Notes: generated from the letters alone by a model not told the origin. A DNA stretch of 64,000 bases from Solirubrobacterales bacterium (GCA_025450195.1 JANWHW010000021.1:1-64000), one strand, 5' to 3'; counted from the first letter of the stretch, positions 17,175-27,004 are shown. Program-made: numbers and translations.

Positions 17175-17636
17175 ATGGCTGAGAAGACCTGGCAGGTCTA
17201 CCTCTCTGGGGAGATTCACTCCGATTGGCGCGAGCGGATCGAAGCCGGAGCGCGTGAGGCGCAGCTGCCGGTGTCGTTCTCGGCGCCGGTCACCGACCAT
17301 GCTGCCTCCGACGATGCCGGAGTGGGCACCCTCGGTGAGGAGACCACGCCGTTTTGGCGCGATCACATGGGCGCCGGCGTAAACGCGGTTCGCACCCAGA
17401 CGCTGATCCGCGCTGCCGACGTTGTCGTGGTTCGCTTCGGAGACAAGTACCGCCAGTGGAATGCCGCGTTCGATGCCGGCTATGCCACGGCTCTGGGGAA
17501 GCCGATCGTCACCCTGCACGACTCCGAGCTAGACCATGCGCTCAAGGAGGTCGACCGCGCTGCTCAGGCGACCGCCCGCACGGCCGAGCAGGTTGTCGAT
17601 GTCCTTCGGTATGTGATCACCGGCAAGCTGCCCTAA
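17175..17636 (+). CDS. YtoQ family protein
   Basis: A 153-residue protein starting at ATG 17175; the frame is open further upstream but overlaps the large hairpin. It matches the YtoQ family known from Bacillus: WQVYLSGEIHSDWRERI at the N-terminus, LPVSFSAPVTDHAASDDAGV, then RTQTLIRAADVVVVRFGDKYRQWNAAFDAGYA, with the GKPIVTLHDSEL strand. The fold resembles nucleoside 2-deoxyribosyltransferase-like/TIR-like Rossmann proteins (GEI, DAG patterns). Biochemical function is not established. Confidence 0.8.
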   Translation: MAEKTWQVYLSGEIHSDWRERIEAGAREAQLPVSFSAPVTDHAASDDAGVGTLGEETTPFWRDHMGAGVNAVRTQTLIRAADVVVVRFGDKYRQWNAAFDAGYATALGKPIVTLHDSELDHALKEVDRAAQATARTAEQVVDVLRYVITGKLP

Positions 17637-17755
17637 CCTCGGCTCGATTCCTCAGCGCCCCGCCCCACGAGTCAATTCCTTCGCGGAGTGGGCCTTTTGG
17701 GGTTCCCCTCCGTCTGGTGGTTAGCGGGGCGGTTCGCTCCTGCTAAATCCACCCA

Positions 17756-18970
17756 ATGGAGCCCACTCAGCAGGCAAATCCGGTAGCCCCTCTCGCGCAG
17801 GAGGCATGTCTGGAGTCAACCCCTCTCGATCTGGAGTCAACGGCTCTCGAGGAAGACGTCCAGCCGACCACCCCCGGTGGGGAGTTACGTCCGGACCCGA
17901 TGCGAACGTATGTTCGTGTGAGATGGAATGACCAACGGGTCAAGAACGACTTGCGATTGCCGGGGATAGGCGACGGGGCCGTGGTCCGCACATTCGATGC
18001 ACCTGAGGCAATGGGGATCAACTTCCACGAGGTCTATGCCCGATCGGCCCTCAACCACGTTTCCGGCGGTCGCTATGGCTTCAACTGGACGATCAACCCC
18101 TATCGGGGATGTACGCACGCCTGCGTCTTCTGTTTCGCTCGCCGAACCCACCGCTACCTCGATTTCAACGCCGGGCGGGATTTCGAGCGGGAGATCGTCG
18201 TCAAGGTGAACGTGCCGGAGCTGCTGCGAGGTGAGCTGGCGCGCCCCAGCTGGAAACGGGAGCTGGTCGCGCTCGGGACCAACACCGACCCGTACCAGTG
18301 GGTCGAGAGCCGCTACCGGATGATGCCCGAGATCCTGGCGGCGCTGGAGGAGGCGGATACGCCCGTCTCGGTGTTGACGAAGTCGCCGCTGGTTCTGCGC
18401 GACATCGACATCTTCGAGCGGATGGCGAAGCGATTGCGTGTCTCGGTCAACCTCTCGGTTCCAACTTTGGATGAGAAGGTTTGGCGAGCGACTGAGCCGC
18501 ACACTCCCAGCCCGGCGGCTCGGCTCGACGCCGTCGCCGAGCTGCGGCGTCGCGGCATCAGCTCGGGTGTCCTGATCGCCCCGATGATGCCGGGCATCAA
18601 CGACAGCCCGGAGCAGGTTGAGCCGATCGTCGAGCGTGCCCGAGAAGCCGATGCCACCTTCCTGGGGTCTGCGCCCCTTCACCTCCGCGATGAGGTTCGC
18701 GAGGTCTTCTTCGGCTGGCTCGAGGCAAAACGCCCCGATCTCTTGCCTCGGTATGAGCAGCTCTACTCCGGAGGCCGTGCCCACATGCGGCCTGCGCAGC
18801 GGTCTCGCATCACTCGGGTGGTCGAAGGCTGGGGGAGGCGAAGGGCGGCGCCAGCGACCGACAGCGCGGCGGCCGGGGACCCGCGAAGTGCAGAGGAGCG
18901 TCTCGCCCCAAGCCGAGTGAAGGTTGCGGCTGCCGCTGGGCCCGCCGCCCAGCAGCAGCAGCTCTTCTAA
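17756..18970 (+). CDS. Rv2578c-type radical SAM protein
   Basis: A 404-residue radical SAM enzyme. The 4Fe-4S cluster motif is YRGCTHACVFCFARRTHRYL, with the CxxxCxxC cysteines, at about residue 120. Downstream segments ELVALGTNTDPYQWVESRYR and TPVSVLTKSPLVLRDIDIFE are typical of the SplB-like/Rv2578c family. VSVNLSVPTLDEKVWRATEP and GVLIAPMMPGINDSPEQ complete the partial barrel. The N-terminal 50 residues and Ala/Gln-rich C-terminus are variable. Reaction unknown; the family has been compared with spore photoproduct lyase. Convergent with the DNA ligase gene. Confidence 0.88.
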   Translation: MEPTQQANPVAPLAQEACLESTPLDLESTALEEDVQPTTPGGELRPDPMRTYVRVRWNDQRVKNDLRLPGIGDGAVVRTFDAPEAMGINFHEVYARSALNHVSGGRYGFNWTINPYRGCTHACVFCFARRTHRYLDFNAGRDFEREIVVKVNVPELLRGELARPSWKRELVALGTNTDPYQWVESRYRMMPEILAALEEADTPVSVLTKSPLVLRDIDIFERMAKRLRVSVNLSVPTLDEKVWRATEPHTPSPAARLDAVAELRRRGISSGVLIAPMMPGINDSPEQVEPIVERAREADATFLGSAPLHLRDEVREVFFGWLEAKRPDLLPRYEQLYSGGRAHMRPAQRSRITRVVEGWGRRRAAPATDSAAAGDPRSAEERLAPSRVKVAAAAGPAAQQQQLF

Positions 18971-18978
18971 CCCTGGCT

Positions 18979-19926
18979 TCAGCCTTCGTCGAGGTCCTCG
19001 AACCGGCACTCCTCGGGGGCCTTGTCGTCGCGAAAGCGATGAAAGCGCGCACCGTGGCGAATGCGTCCCGCCGCTGCGTGGTCGTAGCCCACCTCGATCA
19101 CCAGCTCCGGCCGCAGCGCCACCCACTCGAGGTCACGCCCACCCGCCCAGCGGCTTGGCTCGGCGGTTCCACTCTCGCCGGTCTCCAGCGGCGCGAGCAG
19201 TGTGCGGAGGCCTCGTTTCGTCTCGGCGCTGAAGCCGGAGATGTGCCCAACCGAATGCAGCTTGCCGCCGTCATAGAGGCCGAGGATCAACGAGCCGACC
19301 GTTCCCTCCTCTTTGCCAGGCCTCCAGCCCATGACGACGCAGTCGATCGTTCGCTCCCGCTTCACCTTCGCCATCCCTTTGCGTTTGCCGGGCTCGTACT
19401 TGGCGTCGAGCTGCTTCGCCATCGTCCCCTCACTGGTTCGCAGCCAGTGCTCAGCGCGCTGTGGATCGGTCGTGAGCTCGCTCAGCTCAATGCCGGTTTG
19501 CGCTGCGAGCTTTTCCAGGCGAGCCCGCCGCTCGTGGAGCGGCTTCTCAAGTAGCGCCTCGCTCCCTTCGGCCAGCAAGTCGAAGGCGATGAACGAGACC
19601 GGGATCTCCTTCGAGAGCAGCGCGATCCTTGACTCCGCTGGATGGATGCGGCTCTGCATCGCATCGAACTCGATGTTGCCGTCTGCATCGCGGATTACCA
19701 GCTCTCCATCGAGTACGTAATGGCCGGCTGCGAATTTCAGCTCGGGGAAGTAGCGCCCCAGCGATTTGGCACCCCGCGATTGGATGTAGGTGTCGTCGCC
19801 GTCGACGAAGACGATCGCCCGGAAGCCGTCGAGCTTTTGCTCATACGCCCACTCCTCACCGAGCGGCAGCTCCTTGCGCGTGAGGGCCAGCTGTGGCTTG
19901 ATCGGCGGGGAGAGCGGCAGCGTCAC
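18979..19926 (-). CDS. ligC: ATP-dependent DNA ligase, LigC type
   Basis: A 315-residue DNA ligase with the nucleotidyltransferase domain and OB fold only, the compact layout of LigC. The adenylation motif I is YEQKLDGFRA with the nucleophilic Lys at about residue 30. Motif III is HYVLDGELVIRD, motif IV is SEGTMAKQ and motif V is MAKVKRERTIDCVVMG. The OB domain includes GSLILGLYDGGKLHSVGHISG and ends near the GARFHRFRDDK motif VI-like region. LigC proteins act in base-excision or backup end-joining repair. It starts 27 bp after the ABC ATPase gene stop and could be read from that operon. Confidence 0.9.
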   Translation of the reverse strand: MTLPLSPPIKPQLALTRKELPLGEEWAYEQKLDGFRAIVFVDGDDTYIQSRGAKSLGRYFPELKFAAGHYVLDGELVIRDADGNIEFDAMQSRIHPAESRIALLSKEIPVSFIAFDLLAEGSEALLEKPLHERRARLEKLAAQTGIELSELTTDPQRAEHWLRTSEGTMAKQLDAKYEPGKRKGMAKVKRERTIDCVVMGWRPGKEEGTVGSLILGLYDGGKLHSVGHISGFSAETKRGLRTLLAPLETGESGTAEPSRWAGGRDLEWVALRPELVIEVGYDHAAAGRIRHGARFHRFRDDKAPEECRFEDLDEG

Positions 19927-19953
19927 GGTTGGAACAGTGTGCCTCCTGGGCGG

Positions 19954-20835
19954 CTATTCGCGAGCGGCCGCTGCGCGGCGAGTGCGGTTCTCTCGGGGGT
20001 CCGGGATGGGCACCGCCGAGAGCAGCTGCTGGGTATAGGGATCCCGGGGCTGCTCGCAGATTCGGTCAGCGGCACCCTCCTCGACGATCTTGCCGTCCTT
20101 CATGACCGCAATCCGCTGGGAGATGTGGCGAACGATGCCGATGTCGTGGGCGACGAATACGTACGCAAGCCCGAGGTCCTTTTGGAGGTCGACGAGCAAA
20201 TTGACGATTTGGGCCTGTATTGAGACATCGAGTTTTGAGACGGGCTCGTCGGCGAAGATCAACTTCGGCCGCGTTGCCAAAGCGCGGGCAATCCCGATCC
20301 GCTGTTGCTGGCCGCCCGAGAACTCGTGGGGGTAGCGGTTGTAGTGCTCGGGTGAGAGGCCGACCCGGTCCAGCAGCTCCTGCACCTTTGGCTTCAGCTC
20401 CGAGCCCGACGCGAGGCCGTGGAGCTTCAGCGGGCTGCCGACGATCTCACCCACTCGCTTGCGCGGGTTCAGCGACGCCTGGGGGTTCTGGAAGACCATC
20501 TGCATCTCGCGGCGCAGCGGCTGCATCTGCCGGTCGCCAAGCCCGACGATCTCGTGGCCCTCAAAGAGGACGGAGCCGGCGGTTGGCTTGATCAGTTGCA
20601 GGACGGCGCGGCAGAGCGTCGACTTCCCACACCCGGACTCCCCAACCAAGCCGAGCGTTTCCCCAGATGAGATCGCGAAGTCGACCCCGTCGACGGCGCG
20701 CACGCTCTCCACCTCGCGGTCGATCAGCAGCCCCGACTTGATCGGGAAGTGCTTGGAGAGGCCCTTGACCTCGAGCAGCCGCCCGCTCACGTGCCCCTCC
20801 TCATCACGTGCCATCGCCGACCTCGCGCCGCTCAC
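19954..20835 (-). CDS. Dipeptide/oligopeptide ABC transporter ATP-binding protein (DppF/OppF-like)
   Basis: A 293-residue ATPase. Walker A is GLVGESGCGKSTLCR, the Q-loop MVFQNPQASLNPR, signature HEFSGGQQQRIGIARAL, Walker B KLIFADEPVSKLDVS and the H-loop VFVAHDIG. The D-loop reads SKLD where SALD is usual. The C-terminal extension EEGAADRICEQPRDPYTQQLLSAVP is the oligopeptide-family motif. The gene overlaps the preceding dppD-like gene by about 30 bp and is the last transporter gene of the operon. Confidence 0.92.
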   Translation of the reverse strand: MSGARSAMARDEEGHVSGRLLEVKGLSKHFPIKSGLLIDREVESVRAVDGVDFAISSGETLGLVGESGCGKSTLCRAVLQLIKPTAGSVLFEGHEIVGLGDRQMQPLRREMQMVFQNPQASLNPRKRVGEIVGSPLKLHGLASGSELKPKVQELLDRVGLSPEHYNRYPHEFSGGQQQRIGIARALATRPKLIFADEPVSKLDVSIQAQIVNLLVDLQKDLGLAYVFVAHDIGIVRHISQRIAVMKDGKIVEEGAADRICEQPRDPYTQQLLSAVPIPDPRENRTRRAAAARE

Positions 20836-21832
20836 GCTTCTGCTCTGGTGAGAGGAAGCAGCGATCGAAGTGGGCCGGTGCCTCCGGCAGTCGGGTGTTC
20901 AGGTCCGGGACGCTCTGGCAGCGGTCGAATGCGTGTGGGCATCGTGGCCTGAAGTGACAGCCGACCGGCGGTTCGAGAAGAGAGGGGGGCATGCCGGGGA
21001 TCTGAGGCAGGCGGTCCGGCCTCGGGCGGTCGATGCGGGTCAGCGACCCGAGCAATCCCCACGTATAGGGATGCTGGGGGTCATAGAAGACCTCATCGAG
21101 GGTTCCCTGCTCGACGATGCGCCCGGCGTACATCACCGCCACCCGGTCGGCGATCTCGGCCACGACCCCGATGTCATGGGTGATCAACACGATCGAGAGG
21201 TCGCGCTCCTCGTTCAGCTTTCGCAGCAGCTCGATGAGCTGCGCCTGGATCGTCACGTCGAGCGCCGTTGTCGGCTCGTCGGCGATCAGCAGCGAGGGGT
21301 CGAGCGAGAGAGCCATCGCGATCATCGCGCGCTGGCGCATGCCGCCCGATAGCTCGTGTGGGTAGGCGTCGACTCTTATGCCCGGATCGGGGATCCCGAC
21401 CGCGTCGAGCAACTCAACCGCGCGCTGGCGGGCCTCGGTCGCTGAAACGTCGCGGTGGGCGCGGATCTGCTCGACGATCTGAGCGCCAACCCGGTAGACG
21501 GGGTTCAGCGAGCTCATCGGGTCCTGGAAGATCATCGACATCCGGTTGCCGCGCACTCTGCGCAGCTCCTCATCCGAGGCGCCGATCAGCTCGGTGCCCT
21601 CGAAGTGGGCAGTGCCGGAGATCGATGCATTGGGCCCTCGCGTCAGGCCCATCATCGTCAGCGCCGTTACCGACTTGCCGCTGCCGGACTCGCCAACCAC
21701 GGCGAGCACCTCATCGGACTTGAGCTCTAGGCCAACTCCATCCACTGCCCGGACGACGCCGTCCTCGGTATTGAAAGAGACCTCGAGGTCGTGCACCTCG
21801 AGCAGCGTGGGCACCCGGCCGGCCTCGCTCAT
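20804..21832 (-). CDS. Dipeptide/oligopeptide ABC transporter ATP-binding protein (DppD/OppD-like)
   Basis: A 342-residue ATPase. Walker A is [20 protein letters not shown], the Q-loop [14 protein letters not shown], signature [16 protein letters not shown], Walker [15 protein letters not shown] and the H-loop [16 protein letters not shown]. The C-terminal segment with [12 protein letters not shown] and [15 protein letters not shown] carries the four Cys that bind an Fe-S cluster in Opp/Dpp ATPases. It pairs with the downstream ATPase to power the permease. Its start overlaps the permease stop (4 bp). Confidence 0.93.
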   Translation of the reverse strand: MSEAGRVPTLLEVHDLEVSFNTEDGVVRAVDGVGLELKSDEVLAVVGESGSGKSVTALTMMGLTRGPNASISGTAHFEGTELIGASDEELRRVRGNRMSMIFQDPMSSLNPVYRVGAQIVEQIRAHRDVSATEARQRAVELLDAVGIPDPGIRVDAYPHELSGGMRQRAMIAMALSLDPSLLIADEPTTALDVTIQAQLIELLRKLNEERDLSIVLITHDIGVVAEIADRVAVMYAGRIVEQGTLDEVFYDPQHPYTWGLLGSLTRIDRPRPDRLPQIPGMPPSLLEPPVGCHFRPRCPHAFDRCQSVPDLNTRLPEAPAHFDRCFLSPEQKRERREVGDGT

Positions 21833-22803
21833 GCCTTCGACCCTCCTTCGAGCCGGATGCGTGGGTCGAGCGCTGCGTAGGCGATGTCAACCACGGTGTT
21901 GAAGATGACGATGAAGAAGGCGCCGAACATGGTCACCGCCATGATCGGCGGCAGGTCGAGCTGGCCGATCGCATCGGCGAAGTACTGGCCGACCCCCTGG
22001 AGGTTGAAGACCGTTTCGGTGAGGATCGCGCCGCCTCCGAGCACCGCACCGAAGTCGAGCCCCCAGAGTGTGATGATTGGGATCAGCGAGTTGCGCAGGA
22101 CGTGCTTAAGCATCACGCGCCGCTCAGAGAGCCCCTTGGCGCGGGCGGTACGGACGTAGTCCTCACCCATCGTTTCCAGGATGTCGGAGCGCAGCACGCG
22201 CGAGTAAAAGCCGATGAAGAGGATTGAGAGGGTGAACCAGGGCAGGATCAGGTGCCAGAGCCATTCAGTTGGGCTGACGAGGAATTCGACGTAGCCGCCG
22301 TTGGGGAAGATCCCCGCCTTGTAGCCCAGGTAGTAGCTGAGGATCGCCCCGAGCCAGAAGGCTGGCATGGAGATGCCGATCAGCGCAAGCACGGTCAGCA
22401 CGCGGTCCGAGATTCGCCCGGCGCGCAGGGCGCTGTAAACGCCCAGGGCGATCGCGAACGCCATCCAGATGATCGCCGCACCGATCGCCAGCGCGAAGGT
22501 TCGCGGCGCGCCCTTCCTGATTTCTTCGGTGACGCTGACTTCGGTGAAGTAGGAGATCATGTCTCCGGTGAAGAGCTTCTTCATCATCGTCCCGTACTGG
22601 ACGTAGAGGGGCTCATCGAATCCCCACTCCTCCCGGATCGCCTCGACCTGAGTTTCGGTGTGGGCCTTGCCCGCCATCCGCACGGCGGGGTCGCCGCCCG
22701 GCAGCACGTTGAAGATCAGGAAGACGAGCACCGAGACGGCGAAGAGCACGAAGACCATCGAGAGCACTCGCCGGACCGCGAACCTGGCCAGCTGGGAGCG
22801 CAT
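21829..22803 (-). CDS. Peptide ABC transporter permease (DppB-like)
   Basis: A 324-residue inner-membrane permease with about six TM helices. N-terminal FAVRRVLSMVFVLFAVSVLVF is the first TM, and RMAGKAHTETQVEAIREEWG is the following extracytoplasmic segment typical of DppB/OppB. The EAA loop, contacting the ATPases, is around RTARAKGLSERRVMLKHVLR. The C-terminal GADPRIRLE-like end (AALDPRIRLEGG) is also family-typical. It overlaps the DppC-like start by 1 bp. Confidence 0.92.
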   Translation of the reverse strand: MRSQLARFAVRRVLSMVFVLFAVSVLVFLIFNVLPGGDPAVRMAGKAHTETQVEAIREEWGFDEPLYVQYGTMMKKLFTGDMISYFTEVSVTEEIRKGAPRTFALAIGAAIIWMAFAIALGVYSALRAGRISDRVLTVLALIGISMPAFWLGAILSYYLGYKAGIFPNGGYVEFLVSPTEWLWHLILPWFTLSILFIGFYSRVLRSDILETMGEDYVRTARAKGLSERRVMLKHVLRNSLIPIITLWGLDFGAVLGGGAILTETVFNLQGVGQYFADAIGQLDLPPIMAVTMFGAFFIVIFNTVVDIAYAALDPRIRLEGGSKA

Positions 22804-23861
22804 CAGTGCTCGATCCTGACCCTGGCACGGGGGTCGAGTGCGTCGCGCACGCCCTCGCCGAAGACGTTGAGCGAGAGGACCGTGAGCACGAGCATCGCGC
22901 CGGGGACGATCGCCAGGTGGGGGGCCGAGATGATCCGTTCGACGCCTTCGGCGATCATCGTCCCCCAGGACGGGTTGGGCGGCTGGATGCCCGCGCCAAG
23001 GAAGGAGAGAGCCGCCTCGAGCAGGATCGCGTTGGCGATCATCAGCGGCAGGAACACCACCAGGGTGGAGGCAACGTTGGGCAGAACCTCGGTGAACACG
23101 ATTCGTGCCGAGCCCATGCCCTGGGCGCGGGCTGCCTCGATGAATTCCCGCTCGCGAATCGCCAGGACCTGCCCCCGTACCGGCCGCGCCAGGTAGGGGA
23201 TGTAGATCACCGAGATGATCAGGATCGGGATTAGGAGCGAGTCGCTTTCCAGGGTCAGCGGCCCGAGCTCGAGCCCCTGCACGGCGAGCACGGTCCCGAT
23301 CGCAACGCCCAGCAGGATCACCGGGAATGCCCAGAGGACGTCCATCGCTCTCGAGATCACGCTGTCGACCGGGCCGCGGGAGTAGCCGGCGAGCAGGCCG
23401 AGCACCAGCCCCATCAGGATCGTCCCGAGCGCCGCGCTGATCCCGACCAGCAGCGAGTTGCGCCCGCCGTAGAGAAGGCGAACCATGATGTCGCGGCCGT
23501 TGCCGTCGGCGCCGAGGAAGAATTCGCCGCCCCAGGTTGGGCCGATCGGCTTGCCGAGGAGATCGACGACGTTGGTCGTCTTGCCGTCAAGGACGATCGT
23601 GTCGGATAGGTGGTTTTCCTCAGCGCTCGTGTGGGCCACGTTGTCCGCCCACAGCGGCGCGGCCAGGCAGGCGGCGACCAGGGCGATGAAGACGACGCCG
23701 AAGGCGAGCGCCATCTTGTTGCGCCGCAGACGACGCGCGGTCAGCCGCCAAGGCCCGAGGCCGGGCCGCTCAGCGGGATCGTGGGCGAGCTCGGCTGGGG
23801 CGTCGAGAGAGAACTCGGTCCCAGGCGAACCGAGGATCTCCTCATCGCGACTGGCGGTCAC
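22803..23861 (-). CDS. Peptide ABC transporter permease (DppC-like)
   Basis: A 352-residue permease of the DppC/OppC group. A cytoplasmic N-terminal segment with PWRLTARRLRRNKMAL precedes TM1. The extracytoplasmic loop contains FFLGADGNGRDIMVRLLYGG, the LGTDxxGRD signature of DppC. The EAA loop is EFIEAARAQGMGSARIVFTE, and the end is FGEGVRDALDPRARV. It is the first gene after the hairpin that separates it from the substrate-binding protein gene. Confidence 0.93.
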   Translation of the reverse strand: MTASRDEEILGSPGTEFSLDAPAELAHDPAERPGLGPWRLTARRLRRNKMALAFGVVFIALVAACLAAPLWADNVAHTSAEENHLSDTIVLDGKTTNVVDLLGKPIGPTWGGEFFLGADGNGRDIMVRLLYGGRNSLLVGISAALGTILMGLVLGLLAGYSRGPVDSVISRAMDVLWAFPVILLGVAIGTVLAVQGLELGPLTLESDSLLIPILIISVIYIPYLARPVRGQVLAIREREFIEAARAQGMGSARIVFTEVLPNVASTLVVFLPLMIANAILLEAALSFLGAGIQPPNPSWGTMIAEGVERIISAPHLAIVPGAMLVLTVLSLNVFGEGVRDALDPRARVRIEH

Positions 23862-23896
23862 AGCCGCTCATTATCGGGTCCAGGTATGCGGCAAAA

Positions 23897-23926
23897 CGAA
23901 GGGGGCGCTCTGGAGCGCCCCCTTCG
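23897..23926 (-). terminator. Intercistronic terminator hairpin after the peptide-binding protein gene
   Basis: A 13-bp perfect stem (CGAAGGGGGCGCT / AGCGCCCCCTTCG) with a 4-base loop. On the minus strand it is followed by TTTTG. It lies between the substrate-binding protein gene and the permease genes. This is where ABC operons often place a partial terminator to keep binding-protein mRNA in excess. Confidence 0.75.
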
Positions 23927-23949
23927 CTAGCGATTGAGAAGAATGAGGC

Positions 23950-25632
23950 TTACTCGGCGCTCTTAAGGCAGAAGCTCGAGTAGTCGTTCTGATACACCGG
24001 GCTCACCACCGTGCATTCGTCGAAATTGATCTCGTCCGAGACGAATGTCGCGAGCTTTCTATGTCCGAAGGGGAGCATGTAGGCGCCGTCGACGATGTAG
24101 TCGTTCAGCTCTTCCCAGCGGCCCGTCACTTCCGTGAGGTTTGGCTCTTCGCTGAGCGCCGCCAGTTCATCGTTGATGTGTTTGTCATCGATGTAACCGA
24201 GGTTCGTGTTGTTGGTGGGCCCGATCGTTGCTCCATCCACGAGGATGGAAAAGCCGAGTGGGTGGGGAAAGTCCGTGTACCAGCTTGCGAAGCCCGTCTG
24301 TGCTTCCGTCTTCTGGTTGCCGACCGTCGGGAAATAGACGGCGCCGTCGATGATCTTCGGCTCTGCATTGAAGCCAAGCTGGTTGAGCTGGTCGGCGTAG
24401 GCCTGAGTGATCTTTGGCGTCGGATCGACGGTATCGCCCCAGACCGTCACCTCGGCGCCCTCGGCGCCGGCTTCGCGGATCAGCTGCTTGGCGCGCTCGA
24501 CGTCGGGCTGCTGGTTCGGGTCTCCCCACGGGCAGTCCTCGATGTCGATGGCTTCGCTGTAGCCCGGCATACCCGGCGGCAGGAACGAACATCCGGGGGC
24601 TAGGCCGCCGGCATAGAGCCGGGCGAGAGCGGTCTTGTCGAGGCCGATGTTGACGGCTTCGCGAACCTTCGGATCGTCAAACGGCGGGATCTCGTTGTTG
24701 AGGAAGAAGAAATAGGTGGACGCTGTAGAGAATTCTTCGTAGCGCTGCTCTTCGGTGCCGTCGGGCCCAAAGCGCTCGATCACCTCCGCCTTCAGGTCGG
24801 CCGCTGGGGGGTCCTGCATGTAGTCGAGGCGGTTGTCGATCACGTCCTCGGTCTGCTGGATGAGGTTGGGCGTGATCTTGGTCGTGATCGTTTTGATCTT
24901 TGCCTCGGGGACATCGGGGATTTCCGCCGCGGCGAAGCGGGGGTTCTTCTCGAGCACGAATTCACGGTTCGGCACCGACTTGGTGATCATGTAGGCGCCG
25001 ACACCGGGCGGCGGGTCCTGGGTCATGTTCTCGAACGGTGTGTCACCGGGCACCAGGCCAGCGAAGGTCATCGCGAGGACGTTGGTGAATGAGGCATCTG
25101 GCGCGGTGAGGTTGATGGTGATCTCGCCGGTTTTGTCGTTGGTCTGGATGCCGGGAATGTCGGCGTCCGGATCGCCGCCGGAGAGATAGGCGCTCGCCCC
25201 CTTGATGCCTTCGAAGTAGAAGCTGCCGGGCGACTCGAGGTTGAGCACTCGCTTGATCGAGTGCTCGAAGTCGCTTGCCTTGACGGGCGTGCCGTCGGAG
25301 TATTTGAGGCCCTTGCGCAGGGTCAGCGTGTAAGTCTTGTCCCCGTTGCTGATCCGCGGCAGGTCGGTGGCGAGGCCTGGGATCACTTCGGAGCCGGCGG
25401 CGCCTTCGGCGTGGCGGTAGGTGAGAAGTGGCGTGTAGACGACCCAGATCGGTTCCAGCGCTTCGACCACGTAAGACAGAGCTGGGTCGAGAGCATCGGG
25501 CTGACTGGTCTGGGAGATCGTGATCGATCCGCCTTTGGCCTGGCCGCCGTTACTGGATCCGCAGGCAGCAACGCCAAGCGCCAAAACGAGCGCCATGACC
25601 ATCACCGACGGGACTCCCAAAGCCTTCCTCAC
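23950..25632 (-). CDS. Peptide-binding lipoprotein of ABC transporter (SBP family 5)
   Basis: A 560-residue extracytoplasmic solute-binding protein. The signal peptide ends in a lipobox GVAACGSS, so it is lipid-anchored. The family-5 features are TSQPDALDPALSYVVEALEP near the N-terminus, LTLRKGLKYSDGTPVKASDF (the conserved W/L-SDGxPxTAxD-like segment), DPKVREAVNIGLDKTALARL and a C-terminal lobe. It delivers peptides (or another ligand such as nickel or opines) to the DppBCDF system encoded downstream. The MFS gene ends 55 bp upstream. Confidence 0.92.
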   Translation of the reverse strand: MRKALGVPSVMVMALVLALGVAACGSSNGGQAKGGSITISQTSQPDALDPALSYVVEALEPIWVVYTPLLTYRHAEGAAGSEVIPGLATDLPRISNGDKTYTLTLRKGLKYSDGTPVKASDFEHSIKRVLNLESPGSFYFEGIKGASAYLSGGDPDADIPGIQTNDKTGEITINLTAPDASFTNVLAMTFAGLVPGDTPFENMTQDPPPGVGAYMITKSVPNREFVLEKNPRFAAAEIPDVPEAKIKTITTKITPNLIQQTEDVIDNRLDYMQDPPAADLKAEVIERFGPDGTEEQRYEEFSTASTYFFFLNNEIPPFDDPKVREAVNIGLDKTALARLYAGGLAPGCSFLPPGMPGYSEAIDIEDCPWGDPNQQPDVERAKQLIREAGAEGAEVTVWGDTVDPTPKITQAYADQLNQLGFNAEPKIIDGAVYFPTVGNQKTEAQTGFASWYTDFPHPLGFSILVDGATIGPTNNTNLGYIDDKHINDELAALSEEPNLTEVTGRWEELNDYIVDGAYMLPFGHRKLATFVSDEINFDECTVVSPVYQNDYSSFCLKSAE

Positions 25633-25687
25633 CGCACGACCTCCTCGGATTGTCGTGTATCCGGATCACCCTCCGGTGTTCCGGATT

Positions 25688-27004
25688 TCACCTTTCCGGG
25701 TCGGCGGCCAAGTCCCTTCCTCGGCTGGAGGCAAACCCCATTGCATACAACTCCACCACAATCTCATTGGTCGTGTCAATCGTGGCTCGACGTTTGATTG
25801 AGCCCCCCGACCATTGCCTGCCCACCAGCGGCGCGGTGATCGCGACGATCGCAAGCACGCCCAACCCGGCGACCAGAAAGGTCGCCCGCGGGCCGTAGAC
25901 AGTGGCGATCAGCCCCCCGACGACAAACCCGACGCCGGGCATCGCTGCGCCGATCGCCTCGAGCGCGCCAATCACTCGAGCCTGCATCTTCTGTGCAGTC
26001 AGCTCCTGGACCGCGCTCATCACCGACACCCATTGCACCCCGTTCCCAATTCCACCGACGAATGAGGCAGCGCAGGCGATGGCGAGCGTCTGTGCCGCCG
26101 CCATGCCCAGGTATCCGGCGCCGATCGTCAGCGTGCTGAAGAACAGCAGCAGCGGGAGGGATGCGCGCCGTAGTGCGGCGAAGACAATGCTGCCCACGAA
26201 CATGCCGCTTCCCCAACTGCCGAGCAGCAGTCCGTAGCCGGTGTTGCCGCCCCCCAGCGTCTGCTTGGCGTAGATCACCTCGACCGGGACCACCGCCGAG
26301 AAGAAGACGAACGCCGCGGCTTGCCCGGCCAGGAGGCGACGCAGTGTCACATGGCGACGGATGTAGCTGAGGCCCGCCCGCACCTGTTCGCGCAGCTGGC
26401 CCGGTTCGGGCTCCAACTGCGGCAGCCGTCCTGCCGTGAACAGGATCCAGCCGATCGCATAGAAGGAGATGGCATCCAGCAGCAACGCCGTCTGGACGCC
26501 CAGAGCGGCTACCACGGCGCCGCCGATCGGGGGGCCGACCGCCGCGCCACCGGTGAAGGCGAAGTTGAGGACGGAGTTCCCGGCTCGCAGTTCGCCCTCG
26601 GGCTCGAGCATCGCTGCTGACACGGCACGGGTCAGGGTGCGGGCCGTGAGGGCGAGGGCGCCATCGATCATGGCCACGGCGACGATGGCCGCCAGCGAGA
26701 AGTGCCCCGCGAGCAACGCCAAGGCTCCAAAGGCCGCGGCCTCTCCGGCGTAGAGGGTCGGCAGCGCAAAGCGAGGGGGGGGACGCTCCATCCGCGCGAC
26801 GAGGAACGGGGTTAGAAGTGCTGGCAGAACACCGGTTCCAAGGAACAGGAGCGCCGTTGCCATGGCGCTGTCGGTGTGCTCGAAGACGAGGACCGAGAGG
26901 GCGACGATGCCCAGCCAGTCGCCCATCTCGTTGACGGCATAGGAGATGGCCAGGCGCCTAAAGGCTGGTCTGCGAAGGGGACCTCTCACGGCTGCTTTAC
27001 GCAC
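25688..27004 (-). CDS. MFS transporter
   Basis: A 438-residue major facilitator protein with about 12 TM helices. FRRLAISYAVNEMGDWLGIV opens TM1, LTPFLVARMERPPPRFALPT is the conserved loop 2-3 region, and YIRRHVTLRRLLAGQAAAFV marks the central loop and TM7. The sequence resembles MFS_3/enterobactin-exporter-like proteins. The N-terminal Asn-Glu-x-Gly-Asp pattern is typical of this group. It lies directly upstream of the peptide transporter operon in the same orientation. Substrate unknown. Confidence 0.85.
   Translation of the reverse strand: MRKAAVRGPLRRPAFRRLAISYAVNEMGDWLGIVALSVLVFEHTDSAMATALLFLGTGVLPALLTPFLVARMERPPPRFALPTLYAGEAAAFGALALLAGHFSLAAIVAVAMIDGALALTARTLTRAVSAAMLEPEGELRAGNSVLNFAFTGGAAVGPPIGGAVVAALGVQTALLLDAISFYAIGWILFTAGRLPQLEPEPGQLREQVRAGLSYIRRHVTLRRLLAGQAAAFVFFSAVVPVEVIYAKQTLGGGNTGYGLLLGSWGSGMFVGSIVFAALRRASLPLLLFFSTLTIGAGYLGMAAAQTLAIACAASFVGGIGNGVQWVSVMSAVQELTAQKMQARVIGALEAIGAAMPGVGFVVGGLIATVYGPRATFLVAGLGVLAIVAITAPLVGRQWSGGSIKRRATIDTTNEIVVELYAMGFASSRGRDLAADPER

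Noticed and set aside
19954-20835. DppF-like ATPase inactivated by the SKLD change in its D-loop
   Set aside because: Walker A, Walker B, signature and H-loop are all intact; Ala to Lys next to the D-loop is not enough to call it defective.
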